Origin: an uncultured Oscillospiraceae bacterium
Lineage (GTDB): Bacteria > Bacillota > Clostridia > Oscillospirales > Oscillospiraceae
Assembly (NCBI GenBank): GCA_910588975.1
Contig: CAJUSE010000008.1
Coordinates: forward strand, 15,939-79,938
Reading direction: 5' to 3'
DNA: 64,000 nt
This document shows, one piece after another, positions 1 to 8,618 of the stretch. Below the pieces are notes generated by a model. The model saw nothing but the letters and a program-made list of their open reading frames with translations, searched no databases and was not told the origin of the DNA. Position 1 is the first letter of the stretch. Each line of letters starts with the position of its first letter. The translations under genes were made by a program, and so were the position numbers.

Positions 1-573
1 TTCGGCGGTGCAGAGGCTGTGTTCCTGCCGCACCTGGGGGGGCAGGTAGTCCTCCACCAGGGCGGCGCACTCCTCCACCGCCCGGAGGGCAAGGCCGGCA
101 AGCAGGTTGTTGCTCACCCCGGCAGTGAGGGGGTAGACGGGCATGATGCGCCCGGTGAACCGGGGCTTATCTGCACGCTCAAAGGCGGGGTTTGTCATTT
201 GGCGCTTGGAGCCAAAGCGCTCCACCTTGCCGTAGAAGATGTACTCCTGCCCCACCGTCAACGCCTGGCGGACGTAGTCCTGGTTGAAAAAGGTGACCTC
301 TGCCGTACCGAAGTCACCGGCGATGCGGCACTTGCTGATGGAGAGCCCCTTCCGGATGCGGGCGGTGGTGGCAGGAGCCGCCACCAGGGCGGAGATGCAG
401 ACGGGAATCCCCTCGGGGGCCTCGCTGATGTCATAGATCTGCCGCCGGTCCTCGTAGTCCCGGGGGAAGTACTCCAGCAAATCGCCGGCGGTGTTCAGCC
501 CCAGCTTGGCAAGAGCCTTGGCCCGGGCCGGGCCGACGCCGGGAAACTCCACCAGTGGTGTATGCAGATCCAT
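1..573 (-). CDS. recG: ATP-dependent DNA helicase RecG, N-terminal part (runs off window start)
   Basis: The protein starts MDLHTPLVEFPGVGPARAK, and its first 191 residues are in the window. The opening helix-hairpin-helix-like segment (FPGVGPARAKALAKLGL) is followed by LLEYFPRDYEDRR and an OB-fold wedge domain; this is the usual RecG N-terminus. RecG remodels stalled replication forks and Holliday junctions in the cytoplasm. The ATG at 573 follows AGGAGAGGGGGAG at good spacing. The helicase motor domains lie outside the window, so completeness cannot be judged. The gene diverges from pncB across about 260 bases. That gap also holds a small hairpin (AATAGCC at 661-667 with GGCTATT at 674-680) of unknown role. 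Confidence 0.88.
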   Translation of the reverse strand, partial: MDLHTPLVEFPGVGPARAKALAKLGLNTAGDLLEYFPRDYEDRRQIYDISEAPEGIPVCISALVAAPATTARIRKGLSISKCRIAGDFGTAEVTFFNQDYVRQALTVGQEYIFYGKVERFGSKRQMTNPAFERADKPRFTGRIMPVYPLTAGVSNNLLAGLALRAVEECAALVEDYLPPQVRQEHSLCTAE

Positions 574-715
574 ATCCTCTCCCCCTCTCCTGAAATCTTT
601 TTCTGGAATTATGATAGCACAAGGCCCGCAGGGCCGCCGTGACTGTGATCATTTCAATCAAATAGCCGCTTGGGGCTATTTTAACATATTTTTCCCCCGG
701 TGGCAATGCGACCAG

Positions 716-744
716 TTGCCTTTCTCCTCTGCAAGGGGTATAAT
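716..744 (+). promoter_or_regulatory. Sigma-70 promoter for pncB
   Basis: TTGCCT (716-721) and TATAAT (739-744) are separated by 17 bases. The pncB start codon lies about 88 bases further on. No NAD-linked riboswitch was recognised in the leader. Confidence 0.6.
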
Positions 745-831
745 ACCCTTACGATAAGCTGTACCCCGGCACACCGCAGCTCGCCCCCGGCCTGCGGCCT
801 GTCCGGGCAATCCATCGAGGGAGGTTTTTCC

Positions 832-2280
832 ATGAAACAGCACCTCAATTACACCATGCTCTGCGATTTCTACGAGCTCACCATGGCCAACGGCTATTTC
901 CAGACGGGCATGGGGGAGCAGATCTGCTACTTCGACATCTTCTTCCGTAACGTCCCCGACGGCGGCGGCTTCGCCATTGCCGCCGGGCTGGAGCAAGTCA
1001 TCCAGTACATCCAAAACCTGCGCTTTGACGAGGAGGACATTTCCTACCTCCGGGGCAAGGGGGGCTTCAGCGAGGAGTTTTTGGACTACCTGCGCCACTT
1101 CAAGTTCACCGGCGACATCTGGGCCGTCCCTGAGGGCACCCCCATCTTCCCCCGGGAGCCCATTCTCACCGTCCGGGCCAACGCCATCCAGGCCCAGTTT
1201 GTGGAGACCTTCCTCCTGCTCACCCTGAACCACCAGAGTCTCATCGCCACCAAGTCCAACCGCATCGTCCGGGCCGCCGAAGGCCGGCCGGTGGCTGAGT
1301 TTGGCTCCCGCCGGGCTCAGGGGGCGGACGGCGCTCTGCTGGGGGCCCGGGCCAGCTACATCGCCGGCTGCGCCGCCACCGCCTGCACCATGGCCGACCA
1401 GCGGTACGGCTCCCCCGCCACCGGCACCATGGCCCACTCCTGGGTGCAGATGTTCCCCGACGAGTACACCGCCTTCAAGACCTACTGCCAGCTCTACCCC
1501 CACAACGCCACCCTGCTGGTGGACACCTACAATGTGCTCAAATCCGGCGTGCCCAACGCCATCCGGGCCTTCAAGGAGGTCCTGCTGCCCCAGGGCATCA
1601 CCACCTGCGGCATCCGGCTGGACAGCGGCGATCTGGCCTACCTGAGCCGGAAGGCCCGGAAGATGCTGGACGAGGCCGGGCTTACGGAGTGCAAGATCTT
1701 CGCCTCCAACGCCCTGGACGAGTACCTCATCCGGGACCTGCTGCTCCAGGGGGCGGCCATCGACGCCTTCGGAGTGGGCGAGCGGCTTATCACCTCCCGG
1801 TCTGAGCCCGTCTTTGGCGGGGTCTACAAGCTGGCCGCCATCGAGGACGGTCAGGGCAATATCATCCCCAAGATCAAGCTCAGCGAAAACGCCGCCAAGA
1901 TCACCAACCCCCACTTCAAGAAGGTCTACCGGCTCTACAACAACGCCGACGGCAAGGCCTTTGCCGACCTTATCACCCTCCACGACGAGGTCATGGACTT
2001 CACCCAGCCTTTGGAGCTTTTCGACCCCGAGTGTACCTGGAAGCGGCAGACCTTCACCGACTACACCGCCAGGGAGCTGCTCTTGCCCATCTTCCGGGGC
2101 GGAGAGCTGGTCTATGAGGTGCCCACCCTCCAGCAGGTCCGGGACTACTGCGCAGAGCAGCTGGAGCTTCAGTGGGACGAGGTCAAGCGCTTTGAAAACC
2201 CCCACAACTACTATGTGGACCTCTCCCAGAAGCTGTGGGAGCTGAAGCAGCATATGCTGACCGAGCAGGGGCGGGGTTGA
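832..2280 (+). CDS. pncB: Nicotinate phosphoribosyltransferase
   Basis: This enzyme converts nicotinate and PRPP to nicotinate mononucleotide, the first step of NAD salvage, in the cytoplasm. The 482-residue product matches the long NAPRTase form. It opens MTMLCDFYELTMANGYF-like (YTMLCDFYELTMANGYF), the usual N-terminus, and has the VAEFGSRRAQG phosphoribosyl-binding segment, GTMAHSWVQMF, and the IRLDSGDLAYLSRKAR segment of the type II PRTase barrel. The ATG at 832 is chosen because GAGGGAGG lies just upstream and the family N-terminus begins there; an in-frame extension back to 700 is unsupported. The gene is monocistronic, with its own promoter and a strong terminator. Confidence 0.95.
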   Translation: MKQHLNYTMLCDFYELTMANGYFQTGMGEQICYFDIFFRNVPDGGGFAIAAGLEQVIQYIQNLRFDEEDISYLRGKGGFSEEFLDYLRHFKFTGDIWAVPEGTPIFPREPILTVRANAIQAQFVETFLLLTLNHQSLIATKSNRIVRAAEGRPVAEFGSRRAQGADGALLGARASYIAGCAATACTMADQRYGSPATGTMAHSWVQMFPDEYTAFKTYCQLYPHNATLLVDTYNVLKSGVPNAIRAFKEVLLPQGITTCGIRLDSGDLAYLSRKARKMLDEAGLTECKIFASNALDEYLIRDLLLQGAAIDAFGVGERLITSRSEPVFGGVYKLAAIEDGQGNIIPKIKLSENAAKITNPHFKKVYRLYNNADGKAFADLITLHDEVMDFTQPLELFDPECTWKRQTFTDYTARELLLPIFRGGELVYEVPTLQQVRDYCAEQLELQWDEVKRFENPHNYYVDLSQKLWELKQHMLTEQGRG

Positions 2281-2305
2281 GGACCGCCGGTGAAATAAGC
2301 ACGCC

Positions 2306-2341
2306 GGGCGGCGCCGTATCGGAATACGGCGCCGCCCTTTT
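2306..2341 (+). terminator. Intrinsic terminator after pncB
   Basis: GGGCGGCGCCGTA (2306-2318) pairs with TACGGCGCCGCCC (2325-2337), a 13-bp stem followed by TTTT. Confidence 0.8.
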
Positions 2342-2451
2342 GCGCCCCTGGGGCCATTGTCAGAAAAGGTTCACTTTTTCTTTATGTTCTATAAAAGATT
2401 CCTTGAAGGGCTTTTGGTATACTGGGCCTACCTTGAAAAGGAGGCCACGCT

Positions 2452-3219
2452 ATGGAACCGATCTTGAATGTACAGGGGCTGCAAAAGGTATATGGGGGCC
2501 GGGGCAGCCATACCCAGGCCCTGCGGGGGCTGGATCTGCGAGTGTTTCCCGGCGAGTTTGTGGGCATCATGGGCCCCTCGGGCAGCGGCAAGACCACCCT
2601 TTTGAACTGTATCTCCACCATCGACACCCCTTCCGCCGGGTCCATTCTGGTGGATGGGACCGAGCTCACCGCCCTCCGGGGCAGGGCCCTGAGCAAGTTC
2701 CGCCGGGAGCGGCTGGGGTTCATCTTTCAGGACTGCAACCTGCTGGACACCCTGACGGGGCTGGAGAATATCGCCCTGGCCCTCACCATCGGCGGGGCCG
2801 ACCCCCGCTCGGTGGAGGAGCGATCCCGCCAGGCCGCCCGGCTGCTGGGGGTGGAGGAGGTGCTGGACAAGTTCCCCTACCAGATGTCCGGCGGCCAGCA
2901 GCAGCGGGTGGCGGCGGCCCGGGCCATGGTGACCCGGCCCGCCCTCATTCTGGCCGACGAGCCCACAGGGGCCCTGGACTCCAAGTCCACCGGGCTGCTG
3001 CTGAAGCAGCTGGAGGAGCTAAACCGGGAGGAGGGGGCCACCATCCTGCTGGTGACTCACGACGCCTTCACCGCCTCCTGGTGCCGGCGCATCCTCTTCC
3101 TCCGGGACGGGGCGCTGTACCGGGAGCTTCACCGGGGAGAGATGGACCGCAAGGCCTTCTTCCGGGAGATCCTCTCGGTGATGAGCGATCTGGGAGGTGA
3201 CGATAGCGATGTCCTTTAA
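2452..3219 (+). CDS. ABC transporter ATPase, BceA/MacB-like
   Basis: ATP-binding subunit, 255 residues, of an FtsX-type export or sensing transporter. Visible motifs: Walker A GPSGSGKT at residues 41-48, signature MSGGQQQR at 145-152, Walker B ALILADE at 164-170, and the H-loop THD at 202-204. The [20 protein letters not shown] region and Q-loop are typical of the BceA/YtsC subfamily. The ATG at 2452 follows AAAGGAGG. It overlaps the permease gene by about 11 bases, so the two are co-translated. BceAB systems usually defend against or sense peptide antibiotics together with a two-component system. No such pair is adjacent, so the substrate is unknown. Confidence 0.9.
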   Translation: MEPILNVQGLQKVYGGRGSHTQALRGLDLRVFPGEFVGIMGPSGSGKTTLLNCISTIDTPSAGSILVDGTELTALRGRALSKFRRERLGFIFQDCNLLDTLTGLENIALALTIGGADPRSVEERSRQAARLLGVEEVLDKFPYQMSGGQQQRVAAARAMVTRPALILADEPTGALDSKSTGLLLKQLEELNREEGATILLVTHDAFTASWCRRILFLRDGALYRELHRGEMDRKAFFREILSVMSDLGGDDSDVL

Positions 3220-5071
3220 GCTGGCCCTGCGCAACGTGCGGCGGAGCATTCGGGACTACGCCGTCTACTTTTTGACCCTCACCTTCGGCGTGTGCCTGTT
3301 TTATGTGTTCAACTCCCTGGGAGATCAGCAGGTCATACGGTTTTTGGGCACCAACGGAAATGTGGGTGTGGTGGAGGGCATCTTCATGCTCATGGGGGTC
3401 TTTTCCGCCTTTGTAGCCGTGGTGCTGGCCGGGCTCATCCTCTATGCCAACCAGTTCCTTATGAAGCGGCGCAAGCGGGAGCTGGGGACCTACGCCCTGC
3501 TGGGGATGCCCACAGGACAGGTGGCCCGGCTGCTGGTGGAGGAGACCTTGCTCATCGGCCTGTGCGCCCTGGTATTTGGCATCGCCCTGGGGATACTGGG
3601 CTCCTGGGCCCTGGACAGGCTGACGGTGGCCATGTTCCTGGCCACACCGGGAGAGATCTTCTCCTTCTCGGTCTCCTGGGCCGCCGCCGGCAAGACCGCC
3701 CTCTACTTTGGGGCCATTTTCCTGGTGGTGATGGTCTTTTCCAGCCTGTCCGTCTCCCGGGCACGCCTCATTGACCTGATCCGCTCCGGGCGGACCAATG
3801 AAGAGGTGGCCCGGCGGCCGCTGTGGCTGTCGGTGGTCCTGTTCCTGCTGGGATGTGTCTCTTTGGGGACGGCCTACACCCTGCTTCTGACCCGGGGGCT
3901 GCTGCGCATCGACACCCTCTGGTTTGTCATGCTGGGGCTGGGGACGTTGGGGACCTTCCTCATCTTCCGCTCTCTGTCCGGGTTCCTCCTCCGGCTCACC
4001 AAGGGGCACCCGGGGTACTACAAGGGCCTTAATATGTTTGTCCTGCGGCAGTGGAGCGGCAAGGTCCACACCAACTGCTTCTCCAATACGGTCATCTCCA
4101 TCCTCCTGCTCCTCGCCATCGGGGTCACCGCCTGCTCGGTGGGCCTCAACGACACCATCTCCTCTATGGTGGGGGACCAGACCCCCTATGACATGACGGT
4201 GCTCAACTACGGCCTGGACGACGGGAGCTATCAGGAGGCCGACATCCCCGCCCTGTTCCGGGAGATCGGGGTAGATCCGGACACCAGCTTTGCCAGCGTG
4301 GAAAGCGTGACGGTGTACTATAATGACCCGGACATCACCGGGATGCCCGCCGCCGGGTACTACGCCGCCGTTGGCCGCAGTGACTACGACCGGCTCATGG
4401 CGGGGCGGGGGCTGGCCGGGGCGGAGGGACTCACCCTGCCCATCCGCACCCCCAACGCCATTGTCAATGGCCCCGCCGCCGATGGGATCGTGGTGGTCCC
4501 CGATGAGATGCTGGCCCAGCTCCAGCCCCGGCGGCAGATGGTAAATATCAACTACGCCGGGGATCCCGTTCAGGTGGACGGGCAGATCCAGGCGGCGCTG
4601 GAGCGGGCGGGGACCTTCGGGGGCGAGCTCTCCATCATGCTGAACTGCAAGCTGGACAACTATTACGATTTGATGGGAAGCAAAATTTTAGTGCTCTACA
4701 TGGGCCTTTATCTGGGCCTTGTGTTCCTGCTCACCGCTGCGGCGGTACTGGCCCTCCAGCAGCTGAGCCAGGCCGCTGACAACGCTCAGCGGTACCAGCT
4801 CCTCTCCAAGCTGGGGGCCTCCGAGGCCATGCGCCGGAGCGCTCTCATCCGGCAGGTGGCCCTGGCCTTTCTGCTGCCCCTGGTGCTGGGGGTCATCCAC
4901 GCCTTTGTGGGCATGACAGCAGCCAACGAGATCATCCATGCCGTGGGACATGTGGACTCGGTCCACTCCAGTCTTTTGACGGCGGGACTGCTGCTGACCA
5001 TCTACGGCGGCTACTTTATAGCCACCTGCCTGGGTGCCTGGCGGGCGGTGAAGGAAGGGGCAAGCGAATAA
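3209..5071 (+). CDS. ABC transporter permease, BceB/FtsX-like
   Basis: Membrane partner of the preceding ATPase. It opens [21 protein letters not shown], the usual start of BceB-type permeases, and has about 620 residues. Hydrophobic segments form a first helix, a group of helices over roughly residues 50-310, a large extracytoplasmic domain (about residues 310-490), and three C-terminal helices. That is the FtsX-domain layout expected for a peptide-sensing permease. The ATG at 3209 follows GGAGGT at 3193-3198; a GTG at 3197 is in frame but lies inside that ribosome binding site. The stop is followed at once by a strong hairpin. Confidence 0.88.
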   Translation: MSFKLALRNVRRSIRDYAVYFLTLTFGVCLFYVFNSLGDQQVIRFLGTNGNVGVVEGIFMLMGVFSAFVAVVLAGLILYANQFLMKRRKRELGTYALLGMPTGQVARLLVEETLLIGLCALVFGIALGILGSWALDRLTVAMFLATPGEIFSFSVSWAAAGKTALYFGAIFLVVMVFSSLSVSRARLIDLIRSGRTNEEVARRPLWLSVVLFLLGCVSLGTAYTLLLTRGLLRIDTLWFVMLGLGTLGTFLIFRSLSGFLLRLTKGHPGYYKGLNMFVLRQWSGKVHTNCFSNTVISILLLLAIGVTACSVGLNDTISSMVGDQTPYDMTVLNYGLDDGSYQEADIPALFREIGVDPDTSFASVESVTVYYNDPDITGMPAAGYYAAVGRSDYDRLMAGRGLAGAEGLTLPIRTPNAIVNGPAADGIVVVPDEMLAQLQPRRQMVNINYAGDPVQVDGQIQAALERAGTFGGELSIMLNCKLDNYYDLMGSKILVLYMGLYLGLVFLLTAAAVLALQQLSQAADNAQRYQLLSKLGASEAMRRSALIRQVALAFLLPLVLGVIHAFVGMTAANEIIHAVGHVDSVHSSLLTAGLLLTIYGGYFIATCLGAWRAVKEGASE

Positions 5072-5077
5072 ATGAAA

Positions 5078-5112
5078 CGGCGTGGTGCATTTGCACCACG
5101 CCGCTTTCTTTA
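5078..5112 (+). terminator. Terminator between convergent genes
   Basis: CGGCGTGGTGC (5078-5088) pairs perfectly with GCACCACGCCG (5093-5103) across a 4-base loop, followed by a T-rich tail. It separates the BceB-like gene from the convergent TtcA-family gene and may serve both directions. Confidence 0.7.
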
Positions 5113-5880
5113 TTCTCCCTCTCTCCCGTCCTCTGCATAGGGCCTTCTTCGATGCTCCACCGGGCCCCACTCGGGCAGGGGCAGGCGCTGCATGGAGCCA
5201 AAAACCCGCTCCTTCAGCCCCGGGTAACGGTGCTCCAAATCGGCGATGAGCTCCTTGACCTCCTCCCGCTTGGTGTTGCCATCAGCGGGACAGGGGTTTT
5301 CCACCACGGGCAGGTTATTCCGCCGGGCCGCCCCCCGGACTATCCCCTCCCCACAGTAGAGCAGGGGCCGGATCTGGGTGACCCCGGTGCGGGTCAGCTG
5401 GGTGACCGGTTGGAAGCAGCTCAGCCGCCCCTCGTAAAAGAGGGAGAGAAAAAAGGTCTCCACGGCGTCGTCAAAGTGGTGGCCCAGGGCAATTTTTGTG
5501 ATGCCCGCCTCCAAAATGGCGTTGTGGAGGGCACCCCGGCGCATTTTGGCACACATGGAGCAGGGGTTTTTCTCCTTCCGCAGGTCAAAGATGATGTGCA
5601 TGATCTCGCTGGGGATGATGTGGTAGGGCACGCCGATGCTCTCGCAGTAGGCGGCCACAGGGGCAAAATCCATCCCCTCTCCCCCGTCCACCGCCCCCAT
5701 ATCCAGGGTGAAGGCCTCCACAGTGAAAGGCTTGGGGTAGTATTCCGAGATCCTGGCCAGGGCTGCCAAGGTCACCAGGGAGTCCTTGCCCCCGCTGACC
5801 CCTACGGCCACCCGGTCCCCGGCCTGGATCATATCGTAATCCTCAATGCATCGGCGGACCAGAGAGCATATTTTTTCCAT
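5110..5880 (-). CDS. ttcA: tRNA 2-thiocytidine synthetase family protein (TtcA-like)
   Basis: PP-loop ATPase of 256 residues. It carries the SGGKDS motif at residues 29-34, the CSMC pair (Cys107, Cys110) that helps hold the Fe-S cluster, and a third Cys at 197 in VENPCPADG. TtcA uses ATP and an iron-sulfur cluster to thiolate cytidine 32 of some tRNAs. The LGHHFDDAVETFFLSLFY segment is also characteristic. The ATG at 5880 follows GGAGGCTCACC; an in-frame upstream extension to 5928 has no ribosome binding site. Family is clear, while the exact tRNA substrate is inferred. Confidence 0.85.
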   Translation of the reverse strand: MEKICSLVRRCIEDYDMIQAGDRVAVGVSGGKDSLVTLAALARISEYYPKPFTVEAFTLDMGAVDGGEGMDFAPVAAYCESIGVPYHIIPSEIMHIIFDLRKEKNPCSMCAKMRRGALHNAILEAGITKIALGHHFDDAVETFFLSLFYEGRLSCFQPVTQLTRTGVTQIRPLLYCGEGIVRGAARRNNLPVVENPCPADGNTKREEVKELIADLEHRYPGLKERVFGSMQRLPLPEWGPVEHRRRPYAEDGREGE

Positions 5881-5992
5881 GGTGAGCCTCCAAAAAATCA
5901 AAAATCGAAAGTGAGTATTCAAGAGCATTTAAGAGAAAATTTGCGATTGAGATAGATTTCGGCTTTTCAGATAAAAAAACTTCAAAAACTGG

Positions 5993-6021
5993 TTGACACT
6001 CCCGGACCACCGTATTATAAT
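5993..6021 (+). promoter_or_regulatory. Promoter of rplM-rpsI
   Basis: Near-consensus TTGACA (5993-5998), 17-base spacer, TATAAT (6016-6021), as expected for a highly expressed ribosomal protein operon. Confidence 0.85.
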
Positions 6022-6027
6022 ACAAAA

Positions 6028-6053
6028 CGCCCCGCTCGTCCAGAGTTGGGGCG
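6028..6053 (+). promoter_or_regulatory. Leader hairpin before rplM, possible r-protein leader
   Basis: CGCCCC (6028-6033) pairs with GGGGCG (6048-6053) near the predicted transcript start. Firmicute rplM leaders often bind L13 for autogenous control. The structure here is short, so the match to that family is only a possibility. Confidence 0.3.
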
Positions 6054-6102
6054 CTTTCCATGTAAAATCGCTCGATATGAGCATCAAATTGGAGGTTTCA
6101 GT

Positions 6103-6534
6103 ATGTCCACTTTCATGGCCAACAAGGGCAACATCGTCCGCAAGTGGTATATCCTCGATGCGGCCGGCAAGCCCCTGGGCAAGACCGCTGTCATCGCCGC
6201 TGATCTGCTGCGGGGCAAGCGTAAGCCCGAGTACACTCCCCACGCCGACTGCGGCGACTTCGTCATCATCCTCAACGCCGAGAAGGCCGTGCTCACCGGC
6301 AAGAAGCTGGAGCAGAAGTACTATCGGCACCACACCGGTTGGGTCGGCGGCCTCAAGGAGGTCCAGTACAAGACCCTGATGCAGAAGGACCCCGAGCTGG
6401 CTATGAAGCTGGCCGTCCGGGGCATGATGCCCCGCAACACCATCACCAAGGACTCCCTGAGCCGGCTGCACATCGTCCGTGGCAGCGAGCACAAGTACGC
6501 CGCCCAGAAGCCCGAGCCCTGGACCCAGGACTAA
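6103..6534 (+). CDS. rplM: 50S ribosomal protein L13
   Basis: Early-assembly protein of the large ribosomal subunit, 143 residues, the usual length. Recognisable segments include VRKWYILDAAGKPLGK near the start, the YYRHHTGWVGGLK stretch, and AVRGMMPRNT near the C-terminus. The ATG at 6103 follows GGAGG at 6091-6095. It is the first gene of the classic rplM-rpsI operon, with 17 bases before rpsI. Confidence 0.97.
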   Translation: MSTFMANKGNIVRKWYILDAAGKPLGKTAVIAADLLRGKRKPEYTPHADCGDFVIILNAEKAVLTGKKLEQKYYRHHTGWVGGLKEVQYKTLMQKDPELAMKLAVRGMMPRNTITKDSLSRLHIVRGSEHKYAAQKPEPWTQD

Positions 6535-6551
6535 GCAGGAGGTAAATGACA

Positions 6552-6956
6552 ATGTATAAGAGCAAGAAGCCTTATCTCTATGGCACCGGCCGCCGCAAGT
6601 CCTCTGTGGCCCGGGTGCACCTGTTCCCCAACGGCACCGGCACCATCACCATCAACGGCCGGGACATTGATGACTACTTCGGTCTGGAGACCCTGAAGCT
6701 CATCGTCCGTCAGCCCCTGGTGGCTACCAACCTGCTGGACAAGGTGGACATCGTCACCACCGTCTCCGGCGGCGGGGTCACCGGCCAGGCCGGCGCCATC
6801 CGTCACGGCATCGCCCGTGCCCTGCTGGAGGTCAACCCCGAGTACCGTCCTGTGCTGAAGCAGGCCGGCTTCCTCACCCGGGATCCTCGTATGAAGGAGC
6901 GGAAGAAGTACGGCCTCAAGGCCGCCCGTCGGGCTCCTCAGTTCTCCAAGCGCTAA
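6552..6956 (+). CDS. rpsI: 30S ribosomal protein S9
   Basis: Small-subunit protein whose C-terminal tail reaches the decoding centre and contacts P-site tRNA. It is 134 residues and starts [20 protein letters not shown]. The tail RAPQFSKR is the expected basic C-terminus. Two ATGs are in frame: the one at 6546 is only 2 bases after AGGAGGT (6537-6543), whereas 6552 has 8-base spacing, so 6552 is chosen. It is the second gene of the rplM operon and is followed by a strong terminator. Confidence 0.97.
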   Translation: MYKSKKPYLYGTGRRKSSVARVHLFPNGTGTITINGRDIDDYFGLETLKLIVRQPLVATNLLDKVDIVTTVSGGGVTGQAGAIRHGIARALLEVNPEYRPVLKQAGFLTRDPRMKERKKYGLKAARRAPQFSKR

Positions 6957-6966
6957 AAGCCCTCAA

Positions 6967-7004
6967 AAACCTCGAAACCGCAACGGTTTCGAGGTTTTTT
7001 CTTT
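6967..7004 (+). terminator. Intrinsic terminator of rplM-rpsI
   Basis: CCTCGAAACCG and CGGTTTCGAGG (stem arms within 6967-6997) close a 3-base loop and run into TTTTTTCTTTT. The next 265 bases (7005-7270) are clearly AT-richer than the surroundings and contain no gene I can support. Confidence 0.88.
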
Positions 7005-7270
7005 TGACACAGTTTGATCGATTTTTATGGAATTTAGTCCCATTTTTGTGGGTTAAATATGGGTTAACTTTGAGAAATGGGTTAGCAGATAGGTTGAAAC
7101 GGCCCTGTTGGGCTGGGGCATTGTCCAGGTGGGTCGTTCCTTTCAAAGCCACGACTTCTCCCAGTGCTCCAACGGTTTTCTGACCCTGGCCTGTGGAGTG
7201 ATTATCACCTTTACAAAGGAGATTTTGACCCTTATCACTGGATGACAAAAATTTTCATTTCTTCCTTCTT

Positions 7271-7299
7271 ATATTGTAACGACATTTGCGTTACAATAT
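7271..7299 (+). promoter_or_regulatory. Palindromic operator of the DinJ/RelB module
   Basis: ATATTGTAACG (7271-7281) and its perfect reverse complement CGTTACAATAT (7289-7299) flank a 7-base spacer. The right arm contains a TACAAT -10-like sequence. It sits 22 bases before the antitoxin start codon. RelB/DinJ antitoxins bind such palindromes to repress their own operon; binding here is inferred. Confidence 0.6.
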
Positions 7300-7321
7300 G
7301 ATTGAAGGGAGTGTAATCACT

Positions 7322-7624
7322 ATGGAAAAATCAGCAACCTTGAACCTACGAGTGAACCCGACCTTAAAAGAGCGAGCAGAGGATATTCTTCAGCAACTGG
7401 GAATTCCCATGTCCACCGCCATCGATATGTTTCTCAACCAAATTATTTTGGTTGGCGGTATTCCATTCTCTGTTACTCTGCCAAAAGTTCCCGATGCTGT
7501 TCATGCAGACAGGATGACAACTGATGAGGTACACGCAAAGCTGAAGAAGGGACTGTCTGATGTAGAGGCAGGCCGGGTGCAGGATGCTCGGCAAGCGTTT
7601 GACGCTTTCCGAGGTGCACTGTGA
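7322..7624 (+). CDS. Antitoxin, RelB/DinJ family
   Basis: The 100-residue protein begins MEKSATLNLRVNPTLKERAE. An N-terminal ribbon-helix-helix (residues about 3-50, including LGIPMSTAIDMFLNQI) is the DNA-binding and dimerisation part of RelB/DinJ antitoxins. The C-terminal half is charged and would wrap the toxin. The ATG at 7322 follows GAAGGGAGTG; an in-frame start at 7286 lies inside the operator palindrome and has no ribosome binding site. The toxin reading frame begins 1 base after the stop. The gene is intact although its partner is frameshifted. Base composition is lower in GC than its neighbours, which suggests acquisition by transfer. Confidence 0.85.
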   Translation: MEKSATLNLRVNPTLKERAEDILQQLGIPMSTAIDMFLNQIILVGGIPFSVTLPKVPDAVHADRMTTDEVHAKLKKGLSDVEAGRVQDARQAFDAFRGAL

Positions 7625-7625
7625 T

Positions 7626-7924
7626 ATGGAGACTTATATAGTTCAAATCACAGACGAAGCCTTGGCAGAAATATATCACTATATTGCGGAAACGCTAAAA
7701 GCCCCTGACACCGCTTTGGATCTATATGACCGTATTGCAAATGAAATCCTGACCTTGGAGAGATTTCCAAAGAGGTATCGGATTTTGAGCCAGAACATTC
7801 CGCCGGACTGCGCCGGATGTTGGTTGGCAACTATTCGGTATTCTATGTCGTCTATGGCGAACGCATTGTTGTAACCAATGTGTTGTATAGCGCATCGGAT
7901 ATTGAACGGCGGTTGAAAGAAGTG
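7626..7924 (+). pseudogene. RelE/ParE-type toxin, frameshifted
   Basis: Frame one starts METYIVQITDEALAEIYHYI and continues through ERFPKRYRILSQN, the first two thirds of a RelE/ParE toxin. The conserved second part (SAGLRRMLVGNYSVFYVV, then LYSASDIERRL) is present but in the -1 frame; the break falls at about 7793-7802. Frame one instead ends at 7874 with an unrelated tail. The second frame has no natural stop after IERRLKEV: it stays open through the terminator hairpin to 8056, inside the convergent gene. Either the toxin is dead or the assembly carries an indel. A functional toxin, a ribosome-dependent or gyrase-type inhibitor, cannot be made from this sequence as read. Confidence 0.75.
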
Positions 7925-7980
7925 TCTCAAGACAAAAAACGATTCCTTTACCCTGATGGTTCCTCCTTCCAAATTTTTGT

Positions 7981-8017
7981 AAAAAACACCCCAGAGTTCA
8001 ACTCCGGGGTGTTTTTT
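7981..8017. terminator. Bidirectional terminator between toxin remnant and acetyltransferase
   Basis: A-run, ACACCCC, a single mismatch, GAGTT, a short loop, then AACTC and GGGGTGT followed by a T-run. A and T runs flank the stem on both sides, so it can end transcripts from either strand. Confidence 0.75.
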
Positions 8018-8027
8018 ACGTTCGTTC

Positions 8028-8594
8028 TTACTTCTCCTGATAATAGGCCTCGATGAGGCCGCCCAGCACCTGGTGGCTGTGCTGGAAGCCGTACTTCTCA
8101 TAGAGGGGGGCCACATTGTTCCCGTTGCTCACGTACACGAACAGCCACTTGGCGTCGGGGATGCTCCGCAGCCACTCCATGGCCCGCTCAATCAGCTCCT
8201 TGCCGATGCCCATGCCCCGATACTCGGGGAGGATGTAGAGGTTGTTCAGATCGCCGATCTTCACCGGGACCTCCTTCTCCATCCACTCGGGGTAGAAGCC
8301 CCGGCCCTCCCCCCAGGGGGGCATCATGCTGACATTCTCGGCGGTGACCATCTCGCTGTTGCAGAAGACGTAGCCCACGGGCTTGTCCCCGTCAAAGGCC
8401 ACGATGAGCTTCTTCTCCTGGGCATTGGCAAAGCTGACGGCCAGCCGGTTCTCAAAGTTCATGCTGCCCAGAACCATCTTGAACTGGGGCACCCGGCTCA
8501 TCTCGGCCTGGTGGGCGTTGAGCTTGTCGCTGAGCTCCTTGCAGATGGTCACATCGCCCTGGCTCAGGTCCTTGTAGATAATGTTCTTGTCCAT
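8028..8594 (-). CDS. GNAT family N-acetyltransferase (paralogue A)
   Basis: 188 residues beginning MDKNIIYKDLSQGDVTICKE. The GNAT acetyl-CoA loop is visible as LPEYRGMGIGKELIERAM, and NGNNVAPLYEKYGF is the usual C-terminal GNAT strand. The substrate is unknown. It closely resembles the protein at 11062-11622 along its whole length. The start at 8594 is preferred over 8600, because AGGAG is 9 bases from the former and about 3 from the latter, and the paralogue starts at the equivalent residue. It follows the EFR1 gene by 24 bases, so it is the third gene of the EFR1 operon, read from the operator-controlled promoter at 10309-10337. Confidence 0.85.
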   Translation of the reverse strand: MDKNIIYKDLSQGDVTICKELSDKLNAHQAEMSRVPQFKMVLGSMNFENRLAVSFANAQEKKLIVAFDGDKPVGYVFCNSEMVTAENVSMMPPWGEGRGFYPEWMEKEVPVKIGDLNNLYILPEYRGMGIGKELIERAMEWLRSIPDAKWLFVYVSNGNNVAPLYEKYGFQHSHQVLGGLIEAYYQEK

Positions 8595-8618
8595 GGTCAT
8601 TTTCTCCTTCGATAGCAT

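Noticed and set aside
676..2253. A 525-codon minus-strand frame opposite pncB
   Set aside because: Antisense composition artefact; pncB is unmistakable on the other strand.
6916..7248. 110-codon minus-strand frame behind rpsI
   Set aside because: It crosses the rpsI terminator and 3' end, has no ribosome binding site and no recognisable domain.
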